Below are positions 1 to 8,196 of a stretch of DNA of 64,000 nt, piece after piece (position 1 is the stretch's first letter; every line of letters starts with the position of its first letter). The translations under genes were made by a program, and so were the position numbers. The notes below the pieces were generated by a model that saw only the letters and a program-made list of their open reading frames with translations, ran no database searches and had not been told where the DNA came from. Origin of the DNA: Coriobacteriales bacterium (GTDB lineage Bacteria > Actinomycetota > Coriobacteriia > Coriobacteriales > UBA8131); assembly GCA_031282405.1 (NCBI GenBank), contig JAITDU010000023.1:16227-80226 (forward strand). The letters run 5' to 3'.

Positions 1-1
1 G

Positions 2-328
2 ACCAGCCTCGTACAGCAGACTCTCCCCGGCGGTCTTGTCATCATTACCTTCTGGCGATTTTTAGACGACGCGGCCTTGGCAAAAAAAGCGCAGGTCACA
101 CATGCGCAAGCCCTACAGGAACTCGAGTTACCCGATTTGGACGACGGTGATTATCTGCTTGGCTGGAAGAACACTCCGGGAACATACCGCTACTGTCATA
201 GCTTTAACGAAGCCGAAATCGACCAACTCGCTGGCTCACTCGCAGACAAGACGTTAGTAGTCTCGCGTTTTACGGCAGACGGCAAAACCGGCACCTTGAA
301 CACCTACCTGATCTTGAAGGTTCTTTGA
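2..328 (+). CDS. Class I SAM-dependent methyltransferase, Trm9-like, C-terminal part (5' truncated by window edge)
   Basis: The reading frame is open from base 2, so the gene enters from outside the window and only about 108 C-terminal residues are visible. The stretch PGGLVIITFWRFLDD is the late beta-strand region of a class I methyltransferase, and the later YRYCHSFNEAEIDQL and final LNTYLILKVL resemble the C-terminal end of the TRM9/ALKBH8-like tRNA methyltransferase group. The SAM-binding glycine motif lies outside the window, so the substrate cannot be judged. A TTG at 77 could be mistaken for a start, but the conserved upstream residues in the same frame argue for a continuing gene. Family assignment is moderately sure; tRNA as substrate is inference. 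Confidence 0.6.
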   Translation, partial: TSLVQQTLPGGLVIITFWRFLDDAALAKKAQVTHAQALQELELPDLDDGDYLLGWKNTPGTYRYCHSFNEAEIDQLAGSLADKTLVVSRFTADGKTGTLNTYLILKVL

Positions 329-464
329 GGCACTGTCGTCGAGGTGTACGTTCGTCTGACACCCCACTACAAAATGGTATTCTGTTTTTATACAGACCGT
401 TTCTTGCAGCAAAAATTGCAGGAGAGTATATGTTCCTCATAAAAAGACAACACAGGAAGAATTC

Positions 465-980
465 GTGAACAATCCGCAAAGTGAGCGCATCGTACATCCT
501 TGGCCGCCGTTTTATAGCAGCAACTCACGGCTGCTCATTTTGGGAACCATTCCCTCCCCTGCCTCGCGAGAGATGGGCTTTTTCTACGGACATCCACAAA
601 ACATCTTCTGGAGGATTCTTGCCGAAGTGCTTGATGTGCCTGAGCCTCCTCGTACCATTGAAGCACGCAGGCTGTTTTTGCGGGAGAACAGGATTGCGCT
701 TTGGGATGTGCTCCACGCTGCTACGATAGTTGGTGCGGCTGATGCGAGTATCCGTAACCCTGAGCCGAATATCTTCTCAGCACTTCTTAGAGCTTGCGAC
801 ATACAGGCTATCTTTACAACCGGTAAGCAAGCGACCCGGCTGTTCAACGAGCTTTGTGCAGCGGAGGCGGGAATACAGGCGACCTATCTACCCTCGACAA
901 GCCCCGCAAATCGCGCTGCTCAGGCCAAACCGGAGTTCAAAGCCCACTGGCAAAAGGTCGCCGTGGTTCTTCGCTCGTGA
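465..980 (+). CDS. DNA-deoxyinosine glycosylase (uracil-DNA glycosylase superfamily)
   Basis: A 171-residue protein, the usual length for this family. It removes deaminated bases such as hypoxanthine from DNA in base excision repair. Visible motifs are LLILGTIPSPAS near residues 22-33, the active-site loop of the superfamily, and GFFYGHPQNIFWRIL just after, which carries the family's characteristic asparagine. GTG at 465 is chosen as start because AGGAAGA lies 5 bases upstream. The gene stands alone between the methyltransferase and an ArsR gene. Family assignment is secure; exact base preference (hypoxanthine or uracil) cannot be read from the sequence. Confidence 0.85.
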   Translation: MNNPQSERIVHPWPPFYSSNSRLLILGTIPSPASREMGFFYGHPQNIFWRILAEVLDVPEPPRTIEARRLFLRENRIALWDVLHAATIVGAADASIRNPEPNIFSALLRACDIQAIFTTGKQATRLFNELCAAEAGIQATYLPSTSPANRAAQAKPEFKAHWQKVAVVLRS

Positions 981-1028
981 GCTGTCAAGAGACGAGAACA
1001 TCCAACGCGGAATTGATATGATGAACTA

Positions 1029-1070
1029 CCCTCAAGCAAGCTACAGGGAATGGAATTGTTTGCTTGAGGG
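1029..1070 (+). other. Inverted repeat / hairpin downstream of the glycosylase gene
   Basis: A perfect 11-bp inverted repeat, CCCTCAAGCAA at 1029-1039 and its complement at 1060-1070, with a 20-base loop. It sits 49 bp after the glycosylase stop codon and could end that transcript, but no T-run follows, so a rho-independent terminator is not clear. Confidence 0.45.
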
Positions 1071-1201
1071 GCCGGCACATGCTTCCGATACGGCTTTTGT
1101 TCGACAGTGGTGCCTTTCTGCGCTTTTCTGCGCCATAATCGTCGTCTGTCCTCTCTGTCTCGACTTTCTTTCTTTACGGTGAAAGATGCGATCCTGTATG
1201 G

Positions 1202-1225
1202 TACAATAGTTTAAACGATTAAACT
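1202..1225 (+). promoter_or_regulatory. Promoter -10 and palindromic operator of the ArsR/AKR operon
   Basis: TACAAT at 1202-1207 resembles a -10 box and is directly followed by the palindrome AGTTTAA-ACGA-TTAAACT (1208-1225), ending just before the AAGGAG ribosome site of the ArsR gene. The position suits an autorepressor operator. No good -35 box was found. Confidence 0.45.
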
Positions 1226-1243
1226 TTTATAAGGAGTGGGCCC

Positions 1244-1579
1244 GTGGATGACAAAGGACTTCTAAAAGAATTCTCTGATTGTCGCAAGTTATTGGTAGCT
1301 ATTGGCGATGAAACCAGGCAGACTATCATTGCCGCGCTTGCCTGTGCTCATTGCACAGTTGGTATGCGCGTGGGTGAGGTCACTCAAAAAACACATCTGT
1401 CGCGTCCTGCCGTATCGCACCACATCAAGATTTTGCTTGATGCGGGAGTAATCGGTTTGCGCCCACAGGGAACGATGAATTTTTACTACCTAAAACTCGG
1501 CGGCGCGTGGCAAGAGCTGGTTGCTCTTGTCAACCATATTGAAAAAATTCGCGGTGAATACTGTGGGAAGGATTGCTAG
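1244..1579 (+). CDS. ArsR-family winged-helix transcriptional regulator
   Basis: A 111-residue DNA-binding repressor of the ArsR type. The recognition helix region is visible as LSRPAVSHHIKILLDAGVI around residues 52-70, followed by a short beta-wing. Cysteines occur in pairs (CAHC near residue 29, and CGKDC at the extreme C-terminus), which could bind a metal or sense redox state; this is inference. GTG at 1244 has AAGGAG 7 bases upstream; an ATG at 1248 is in another frame. The stop codon overlaps the start of the aldo/keto reductase gene, so the two are co-transcribed and the regulator probably controls the reductase through the palindrome at 1208-1225. Confidence 0.8.
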   Translation: MDDKGLLKEFSDCRKLLVAIGDETRQTIIAALACAHCTVGMRVGEVTQKTHLSRPAVSHHIKILLDAGVIGLRPQGTMNFYYLKLGGAWQELVALVNHIEKIRGEYCGKDC

Positions 1580-2757
1580 TGCAGTATCGGCTTGATCAAA
1601 AATCGGGAAACAGACTGTCTGCATTGGGATTTGGCTGTATGCGATTTCCGCGCAGCATTACCATCGACGTGGCCAAAAGCGAAAGGTTGGTGCTCGAAGC
1701 AATCGAAAAAGGTGTTAATTACTTTGATACCGCCTACGTTTACGGCGGCAGCGAAGATGTGCTCGGAGAGATTCTGCGCAAAAACAATCTGCGCGACAAA
1801 ATATATCTTGCCACAAAACTACCTCACGAAAAATGCAAAAGCTATGAAGATTTTGACCGTTATTTTAACGAACAGCTACGGCGTTTGCATACCGATTATA
1901 TCGACTACTATTTGATTCATAATGTGGCTGATATAAACGCGTGGAAGGCGGTCGTTGCCACTGGTCTTGAAAAATGGCTTGCCCAAAAGAAAACGAGTGG
2001 ACAGATCCATCGTGTCGGCTTTTCGTTTCATGGCGTACAAGCAGAATTTTTGCGGCTTTTAGACGCTTACCCGTGGGATCTTTGCCAAATTCAGTATAAC
2101 TATATGAATGAAAATTATCAGGCGGGGCAAGGCGGACTACACCGGGCGTATGAAAAAGGCTTGCCCGTCATCATTATGGAACCTTTGCTGGGAGGAAAGC
2201 TGGCAGGCGGTGTGCCAAAAAAAGCTCTGCGCCTATTCAACGAGGCAAATCCTGACACTACACCGGCCTCTTGGGGGCTAAAATGGCTTTGGAATCAACC
2301 GGGAGTTACCGTTGTCTTGTCGGGAATGAACGCACCAGAACAGCTTGCCGACAACCTCAAAACTGCCGAAATCGCAACGGTCGGAACGCTCACAGACAGC
2401 GAACTCGCGGTCATAGAAAAAGTCAGAGCCGTGTTTGAAGAAAGCTACAGGACACCTTGTACAGGGTGTAATTACTGCATGCCGTGTCCCCACAAGGTAA
2501 ATATCCCCGACTGTTTTGCCGCATACAACGCCTCTTACGCTAACGGTTTTGTCACAGGCATGACCCAATACCTGACCAGCACAAACGTACTTCATTCCTC
2601 AAGCGGACTCAGGGCGTCAAACTGCGTGAAGTGTGGCTTATGCGAGAAAAAATGTCCGCAACACATAAAGATTCCCACAGAACTTGCAAAAGTGCAAAAA
2701 AGGCTTGAGCCATTTTGGTTCAGTGCGCTACTCAAAATAACGCAGAAGGTGATGTGA
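1579..2757 (+). CDS. Aldo/keto reductase with C-terminal 4Fe-4S ferredoxin domain
   Basis: A 392-residue oxidoreductase. The N-terminal two thirds is an aldo/keto reductase barrel: the NAD(P)-enzyme tetrad is visible in YFDTAYVYGG (Asp and Tyr), ATKLPH (Lys) and YLIHN (His). The C-terminal region carries two cysteine clusters, CTGCNYCMPCPHKVNIPDCF and CVKCGLCEKKCP, as in the widespread anaerobic ferredoxin-fused subfamily. GTG at 1579 is preferred to TTG at 1573 because GGAAGG at 1566-1571 is correctly spaced for it and it overlaps the ArsR stop codon by one base. The physiological substrate is unknown. Confidence 0.85.
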   Translation: MQYRLDQKSGNRLSALGFGCMRFPRSITIDVAKSERLVLEAIEKGVNYFDTAYVYGGSEDVLGEILRKNNLRDKIYLATKLPHEKCKSYEDFDRYFNEQLRRLHTDYIDYYLIHNVADINAWKAVVATGLEKWLAQKKTSGQIHRVGFSFHGVQAEFLRLLDAYPWDLCQIQYNYMNENYQAGQGGLHRAYEKGLPVIIMEPLLGGKLAGGVPKKALRLFNEANPDTTPASWGLKWLWNQPGVTVVLSGMNAPEQLADNLKTAEIATVGTLTDSELAVIEKVRAVFEESYRTPCTGCNYCMPCPHKVNIPDCFAAYNASYANGFVTGMTQYLTSTNVLHSSSGLRASNCVKCGLCEKKCPQHIKIPTELAKVQKRLEPFWFSALLKITQKVM

Positions 2758-3034
2758 GGAAGATAGACAGGTCAGAGTGAGACAATAAGATAACCAACGG
2801 CAAAAAATTATAGACACGGATCTGTCGCGGATCTGTCTCTTGTCTACATGTTGTGAAGAACCCGCGACGATAAGGCGCTACGCTATGTTCGGCCCAGAGC
2901 AAGGGATCTGTTCAAACTCTGACTTTGTTGTTGCCTCCGTCCTCTCTTTGTGTGCCTCTCGTGTCTCTACACACATTCGGCTGTATCTCTTGCCGGTTTT
3001 GACATCAAGGGCAATGCTTCTGCCTCTCCTGTTG

Positions 3035-3934
3035 TCACGTCTGTCCAAAATAAGTATTGAGAGCTACGAGCATATCGCCTACGCAGATCCCGGCATTGAA
3101 GGCCACCGTATAATTTTGCGTATCGGTAACATCTTCTTGGAAACACTCGTAGCGGTCAGTGATTGGCGAGACAAACAAGATTGGCTTATCAGACGAAAGG
3201 CGCACGACACCATGGGTAGTTTCGATGGATACCGCCGTAGTTTTGTCGGCCGGCCCGTAGTGATCGAACGCCTCTCGTGCTTCCTTGTCAGCTTTTTCGT
3301 ACATCGAATAATCTGTTATGTTGATGACGCCGACTGCCGCATAGTCGGGAGAGGCCAAGCAGGTCATTTTTGCGGCCGGATGTCGCACGGCAGGAATGAA
3401 ACGTGCGGTTGCGCCGTCTGCAAAGGTCCCGCCAAAAAGGGCGAACACCGCTTCGTTCATATTGTTGGGAATAAATACCTTGTCAGGGGGGATAATCAGG
3501 TGGCTACAAGGATTATCAGGGTCAGCGTCGTGCAGGAAAAAGCTGCCGCCTATATACACAGAACCATTCTCGGATGATTCAGTAGAGGTATAAGCAGCGG
3601 ATTCTGCCGTGCTGACGCTGATAATATAATCTGGATTGTCCGCATGTATATACGAAGGAAGTACCTTGTATTTGGCCTCAGAACTTGAAGTATTGTCATT
3701 CGGCAGCATCAAATCTTCGATACAACGGACAATGACATCACTGTTACTCAGGCGATACCGCGCGCGAGGATCCGACATCCGGTTATCGCCGTCTTTCGGA
3801 GTGTTAATGACAGAGGGAAAGGGGAGCTCGGGTGATCGTAGTTTAGGGTTTGTCATTGCAGCAAGAAACGGCTCCGTCTCCCAATTCTTGTTTACGATAA
3901 CCTCAACTAACGGTCTTTGAACCAATGATTCCAT
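3035..3934 (-). CDS. Hypothetical protein, possible nucleoside-phosphorylase-like fold
   Basis: A 299-residue protein that I do not recognise with certainty. The C-terminal part (AVSIET-THGVVRL, then PILFVSPITDRY, then FNAGICVGDMLVAL) has the order of elements seen in the purine-nucleoside-phosphorylase / methylthioadenosine-nucleosidase superfamily, where a conserved Met-Glu-x-x-Ala segment precedes a strand ending in SDxxD. The match is loose, and the catalytic residues cannot be confirmed. No signal peptide or membrane segment is seen. ATG at 3934 has an AAGGAA-type site upstream. It lies downstream of, and on the same strand as, a broken C45-family hydrolase gene, so its context is a degrading region. 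Confidence 0.35.
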   Translation of the reverse strand: MESLVQRPLVEVIVNKNWETEPFLAAMTNPKLRSPELPFPSVINTPKDGDNRMSDPRARYRLSNSDVIVRCIEDLMLPNDNTSSSEAKYKVLPSYIHADNPDYIISVSTAESAAYTSTESSENGSVYIGGSFFLHDADPDNPCSHLIIPPDKVFIPNNMNEAVFALFGGTFADGATARFIPAVRHPAAKMTCLASPDYAAVGVINITDYSMYEKADKEAREAFDHYGPADKTTAVSIETTHGVVRLSSDKPILFVSPITDRYECFQEDVTDTQNYTVAFNAGICVGDMLVALNTYFGQT

Positions 3935-3997
3935 CTCCGTGTTCCTTTCGTCTGGGGAAGAGCCGGCTGTATCCGCGGCTCACAAACGTCGCATTGC

Positions 3998-4960
3998 TCA
4001 CGAATCAACGGTAATTTCCGGCAGTATCGTCCACGGTTGAGAAGGGCGGTCATGCAAAAATGGTGCCAGGTGGTCAAACTGGGGGTGCGCTTCCAAAAAC
4101 TCCTGAGCATACCACGCTGTGCCACAACTGCTGCCCCAGCGTGCATTAAGTTGCAATCTCTCAGCGAGTATGGCATCTATCCCCATCCCATCGATAGCGC
4201 CGCGCGGCTGATAGGGCTTTGCGCGTGACGTTGTAAAACTCCAACCCTTCCTCAAGTTCCCAGATCGAGTCGTCGCGATAATCTGCTAAAAGCCACGTGT
4301 TGGCATAGTCACCGGATTCCCCCTTGCGCATGATGCTGACAAAAGAGGTCGCATCGCCCTCGTCATTGATTGAGGTGAAGTGTTGGACAGCCCGACGTAT
4401 GCGGTCAAACTCCGGTATGCTATCAGGATTGTAGCGGTTAAAGCCTCCGATTGTTGTTTCAGTGATGGCAACACGGGCGTTCGTCTTTTCGCCAACTTCA
4501 ACCACATAAAAATCCGCCATGGAATGGACATAGCCGATCTGTGTCTGCATGGTAAACCTGTGCCCCTCTTTGGGTGTGATTTGCGCAATTACATTGGAGT
4601 AACCGCTGGTTTCAAAAACGTGACTCCTGCGGCAATCGCTTTTAACTCCTCGGCTATCTCTGGGGAAAGTTTGCCGTCTGCAAGGCGCTGTACGTCGGCA
4701 CGAGCATAGTCATAGTCGACACCCATACACACCCACACATGCGTGCGGGTCTCCTCGATATAGGCACGAATCTCTTCTGCGAGCATGACTCCGTGGTCGT
4801 AGCTGATCTGATAGTTTGTGCCTTTCAGATCCAAAACATACCACCCGTCTTTATATCCGCAACTGCCACCGTATTTGGTGCGTACTTTGCGTTGTCCAGG
4901 TTTGAATTCTGGCGCGGATTCTCGTGAGGCTTCTAGCTTGGATTCCGGTTTAGATTTCAT
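3998..4960 (-). pseudogene. C45-family autoproteolytic acyltransferase/hydrolase (phospholipase B-like), broken
   Basis: Three collinear pieces in two or more frames together resemble one hydrolase. Piece 1 (4960 to 4589) has the N-terminal YQISYDHGVMLAEEI and EIAEELKAIAAG segments. Piece 2 (about 4604 to 4161) has GHRFTMQTQIGYVHSMADF, ITETTIGGFNRYNP and GESGDYANTWLLAD. Piece 3 (4255 to 3998) has the C-terminal WGSSCGTAWYAQEFL and SQPWT. In intact relatives roughly 90 residues with the catalytic N-terminal cysteine of the mature enzyme lie between pieces 1 and 2; here they are absent, and another segment is missing between pieces 2 and 3. The gene therefore carries frameshifts plus internal deletions. 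ATG at 4960 has GAGGGAG upstream. Confidence 0.7.
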
Positions 4961-5062
4961 GATCCCACTCCCTCTCAGTTCCGCTTAAAAAGCACCAAAG
5001 ACAGGGTTGTCCTCAACTTATTTATGATACCATATCACGCGTCTTATTGAGGGCGATAATGT

Positions 5063-5319
5063 AACACAAAGGGGACGGTGGTTTTTGTGTTAGACTATGC
5101 ATAAGCTTTGCAGCAGATAGAAGGGCTTCTCCATGTCCAGGCAGTCCCGACACCCAAGCGCTACTAGATGTTCAACAGCTTGCCTTGGCCGATCGGAATC
5201 AGCTGCTGCGGCAGCTGAAAAACAACGGCGCATCGCTTAGGAGAATTTCTCGTTTGACAGGGGTACCTATCGGAGTGATTTGAGGCGTTTAACACAAAAA
5301 CCACCGTCCCCTTTGTGTT
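5063..5319. mobile_element. REP/RAYT-type element bounded by perfect 29-bp inverted repeats
   Basis: The 29 bases at 5063-5091 are the exact reverse complement of 5291-5319. Each end is itself an imperfect palindrome (AACACAAA ... TTTGTGTT) enclosing GGGGACGG, the same core as the repeats at 6801-6883. Between the ends lies the C-terminal tail of a Y1 (IS200/IS605-related) transposase of the REP-associated type. The arrangement fits a REP-type miniature element derived from such a transposase by internal deletion. Confidence 0.7.
5098..5283 (+). pseudogene. REP-associated tyrosine (Y1) transposase, C-terminal remnant
   Basis: The open frame has no start codon within the element and ends with LLRQLKNNGASLRRISRL followed by TGVPIGVI and a stop at 5281-5283. 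This helical tail is typical of the C-terminus of Y1-type REP-associated transposases. The catalytic HUH motif and tyrosine are absent, so it cannot be active. Confidence 0.6.
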
Positions 5320-5406
5320 CTTTAGTGGAGAGTTGCCGTGCGTAAGCATGGCTATTTGGGTTTATACGATAAAAGACTGACAAACCAGGAGGAAACGAGG
5401 CAAACA

Positions 5407-6795
5407 ATGAGGCAGTTGTGCAATACATCCATCCTACCCTCTCATTCAAGTGAGCATCGCATGCACAAGTCACGGCTTGAACAATCTCGGGGGGCTTTTC
5501 GTCTCCTGTTGCCTTCTGACACTTTTCGCGCCTCTGATCAAAGGCGTAGCGGCAACAACGGCTTTACTCTCGTCGAGGTCGTTGTTGCGATAGCCATACT
5601 TGCCATAGTCATGACGGTCGTCGTCGGCAGCTTTGTGACCGCAGCAAACATCAGCGCCCGAACAAAAATCTCCTCCACCGACGCCGAGTCGGTGGAAGAC
5701 AAAATCACAAAAGGTGAGGGAGGAGAGGCTACTCCCCTCGACGACTTCGAACTCAACGGCTTTAAGCTGCCAAGCGAGTCGGTAACCTACACCGAGGGCG
5801 GTCGCAGCTACACGGTGCTCGTAGGTACAGACCCAGTGTCGGTGAATGTGCCCACGCTGTACATGGGCGACTTTACCGCGTTTAGTACTCTCATCCTCAA
5901 GCTCGACCCTACCGATGAGTACATAACGGAGGGGCTATACGACTCGGCGAGTAAAAACGTTACTGACGACGCTACGAAGATTACGATGGGCACAGCTATG
6001 CCCCCTGACCTTTCTTCAGTGACGACCTCCTTCGTGGGGGTTAAAACATCAGGCAGCGACACAGGTTTCGAGTACAAAGCGCCCGCGAGTGGCTACTACA
6101 GACTCGAGGTGTGGGGGGCGGGAGCCAACGGCCCCAATTACGGCGGCTACTCCTATGGCGTCATCCAGCTGGCACAGGACGACAAACTGTATCTGTATGT
6201 CGGCGGCGCCTCCCCCGGCACCAGCGGCGGCGCCAACGGCGGCGGCACCGCCTCCAGCTCCGGCGGCAAGGGAGGCGGCGGGGCGACCGATATACGCATG
6301 AAGGCGAAAACGGTTTCCCTCAGCGCACCTATAAGCGAGAAATCTGGAGACCCCTCCCTCTATACCCGCGTGATAGTGGCCGGCGGCGCTGGCGCCGGCA
6401 GCGCCAGCTCCGAGTACGGCCCCGGCGGAGGTACTAGTGGTGGTACTAATGGTGGTACTCAAACAAGTGGTGCGAACTTTGGTTTTGGCGGCGCCGGCAG
6501 TAGTGCCGGAGGAGGAGGCTGGTACGGCGGCAAGGCCGGCATCTACGGTAGTGGCGGCTCGGGCTGGGTGTTCACCGTAGGTACTTACAATGTGTGGAAG
6601 GCGTCTGCAGGAGGCAGCAAAGAGACAGAGCTCACGGAGACGAACTATACGTTTGCTGACATGGCTGCGGATGGATATTATCTGCAGCCGGATCCGGAGA
6701 AAGAGAACCGGAACCCGACGACCGTGAAAGGTTCCTCCAAGACAAGCAAGGGCGGCGGCTTCATCCGCATCACCTACCTCGGCACGACATTTTGA
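5407..6795 (+). CDS. Prepilin-like protein with C-terminal glycine-rich domain
   Basis: About 462 residues. A type IV prepilin signal is visible about 50 residues from the start: GFTLVEVVVAIAILAIVMTV, where a prepilin peptidase would cut after the glycine and methylate the phenylalanine; the leader is longer than usual. The middle part is ordinary, and from about residue 220 on the protein becomes a glycine-rich beta domain with YYRLEVWGAGANG, GGKGGGGATDIRM and RVIVAGGAGAG, matching the Gly_rich family seen in surface proteins. A C-terminal hydrophobic anchor is absent. ATG at 5407 is chosen because GAGG lies 6 bases upstream; a GTG at 5338 in frame overlaps less likely sequence. No pilus assembly genes are in the window, so assembly by a distant system is inferred. 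Confidence 0.65.
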   Translation: MRQLCNTSILPSHSSEHRMHKSRLEQSRGAFRLLLPSDTFRASDQRRSGNNGFTLVEVVVAIAILAIVMTVVVGSFVTAANISARTKISSTDAESVEDKITKGEGGEATPLDDFELNGFKLPSESVTYTEGGRSYTVLVGTDPVSVNVPTLYMGDFTAFSTLILKLDPTDEYITEGLYDSASKNVTDDATKITMGTAMPPDLSSVTTSFVGVKTSGSDTGFEYKAPASGYYRLEVWGAGANGPNYGGYSYGVIQLAQDDKLYLYVGGASPGTSGGANGGGTASSSGGKGGGGATDIRMKAKTVSLSAPISEKSGDPSLYTRVIVAGGAGAGSASSEYGPGGGTSGGTNGGTQTSGANFGFGGAGSSAGGGGWYGGKAGIYGSGGSGWVFTVGTYNVWKASAGGSKETELTETNYTFADMAADGYYLQPDPEKENRNPTTVKGSSKTSKGGGFIRITYLGTTF

Positions 6796-6800
6796 CACAA

Positions 6801-6883
6801 TGACACAAGGGGACGGTTCCTTTGAAATGACACAAGGGGACGGTTCCTTTGTGTCAGACACAAGGGGACGGTTCCTTTGTGTT
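6801..6883. repeat. Three tandem REP-like copies of ACACAAGGGGACGG
   Basis: Copies begin at about 6801, 6828 and 6857. Each carries GACACAAGGGGACGGTTCC and the second and third close with TTTGTGT, forming hairpins. They share the GGGGACGG core with the ends of the element at 5063-5319 and overlap the end of the prepilin-like gene, so they probably come from the same REP family. Confidence 0.75.
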
Positions 6884-6929
6884 ATCGGCAACCCCCGCCA
6901 TCCCGCAAACCCGCCCAGCGCCATTCAAC

Positions 6930-6986
6930 ACAGACAATATGACCCGAACCCAGCCCCTCCAGGGCAGCTCGGGTCATATTGTCTGT
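6930..6986. repeat. Perfect 18-bp inverted repeat (long hairpin)
   Basis: ACAGACAATATGACCCGA at 6930-6947 is repeated in reverse complement at 6969-6986 with a 21-base loop. No T-run follows. It may be a transposon end remnant or a transcript-stabilising hairpin; its origin is not clear. Confidence 0.6.
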
Positions 6987-7198
6987 AAGATACATGGACG
7001 AGGCCATGCAGCCAATCGACACGCGAGCGACAACCAGGCTCACCGTCATGAGCGACAGCGAGTTTGGCGGTACGGCGTTTGCACCTGACGACAAATCGCC
7101 TGTGAGCGACGTTTGGGGGCGGGGCGGTTCTTTGTAGGCTCTGGCCTGCAAAGGCCGTCTATATGCTGGATATGATACCTGAGGCCGTCCTACAACAA
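6987..7198. other. Stretch without a supported gene
   Basis: A 47-codon open frame (6994-7137, plus strand) is the only reading frame of note; it has no clear ribosome site and resembles nothing I know. I see no other feature before the terminator at 7199. Confidence 0.3.
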
Positions 7199-7248
7199 GA
7201 GGCGCGGCTGTCAGCTCGAAAGGGCTGGCAGCCGCGCCTTGTTTTTTT
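7199..7248 (+). terminator. Rho-independent terminator
   Basis: AGGCGCGGCTG (7200-7210) pairs with CAGCCGCGCCT (7229-7239), with a further inner CAGC/GCTG stem, followed by TTGTTTTTTT on the plus strand. It ends plus-strand transcription and sits just beyond the end of the leftward Bro-N gene. Confidence 0.8.
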
Positions 7249-7254
7249 GTGCCG

Positions 7255-8136
7255 TTATTCCTTGTTAGTGCGCTTCGCGTTATCCGCGTCGTCGGTTATA
7301 CCCTCGATCATGTCTGTCACAAGCGTGTTGAGCTGCGTGGCGTTCTTTGAGGTGATAACGGGTCTGCCCGTGTCGGCCTCGATCTCGTGGCGGGTGTTTC
7401 CCGCGATTCGACCGCCACGACGCGCTACCTGTCTGTTTTCCTCGAATGTCTCAGGTTCTGCAGTCTTTGAAATCTCTGTCGTTGTGGCCTCGGCAAGCAT
7501 ATTTAACACCAGTTCGAGCGTGGTCATGTTGTCGCGCAGGTTTTCCCTCTTCAAGCCTTTGAGGTCTTTGTACTGGCGCGTGTTCATGCCCGACCATGCT
7601 TTGGAAATCTCATCGGTGAGTATGGCGTATTCCATTCCCTGCTTCACGCCGCGAACATCCCATTCATCCGTTAACTCCTTGCGAACCTGAATCGCCTGTA
7701 GGCGCTGATTTATCCACTCACGGGGGTAACCCTTTTTCAGATAGGTTTCAAGCGCGCGCTCTATCGTAAGCTCCGGGTCGATCACCTCGTCAATGCGCTC
7801 GCTTCCCACACGGGCAAGCCACATCTTGAACGGCTCGGCCTTCTTGCTGGGAATGGACTGGACAAGGCGCAGGATGCCCTCAGCGTTTGCGGCAGTGATA
7901 TGACGCATCTTCCCATCTACCGCCACCATCTCAACAGGGGTACAGATTGTACCCCACTTCGAGTTAAGCTCTACATCACGGCTGCGCATCTTCTTGATGT
8001 ATTGCTTCACGTCTGCGCTGTCGGTCAAGACGGCCACGACATCGGAAACAGAAAAGAACCATTCCTCTTTCTCTCCATCCCACGCCGTGCGGATACGCCT
8101 GTTCTCAAACAGTTCAATCTTGTTGCCTTCATCCAT
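7255..8136 (-). CDS. Bro-N domain protein, phage antirepressor-like
   Basis: A 293-residue protein. The N-terminal Bro-N DNA-binding domain is seen in ENRRIRTAWDGEKEEWFFSV and SDVVAVLTDSADVKQYIKK (residues about 8-50). The following block, YLKKGYPREWINQRLQAIQ and ISKAWSGMNTRQYKDLKGL, is typical of the long Bro-N antirepressor-like proteins of phages and integrative elements in gut Firmicutes and Actinobacteria, and the C-terminal end carries RQVARRGGRIAGNTR. The start is ATG at 8136, with AAGGAG 6 bases upstream; a longer frame to 8172 lacks a ribosome site. It lies next to relaxase and recombinase remnants, so it probably arrived on a mobilisable element. Its target promoter is unknown. Confidence 0.8.
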   Translation of the reverse strand: MDEGNKIELFENRRIRTAWDGEKEEWFFSVSDVVAVLTDSADVKQYIKKMRSRDVELNSKWGTICTPVEMVAVDGKMRHITAANAEGILRLVQSIPSKKAEPFKMWLARVGSERIDEVIDPELTIERALETYLKKGYPREWINQRLQAIQVRKELTDEWDVRGVKQGMEYAILTDEISKAWSGMNTRQYKDLKGLKRENLRDNMTTLELVLNMLAEATTTEISKTAEPETFEENRQVARRGGRIAGNTRHEIEADTGRPVITSKNATQLNTLVTDMIEGITDDADNAKRTNKE

Positions 8137-8196
8137 TTGGAACTCCTTTCTGTCAAAGACGTTATATCGCAAACCTGCGTTTGCGGCAATCAGGGC

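Noticed and set aside
6049..6924. A long minus-strand frame opposite the glycine-rich protein
   Set aside because: It is a shadow of GGC/GGT-rich codons on the other strand, giving Ala-rich nonsense.
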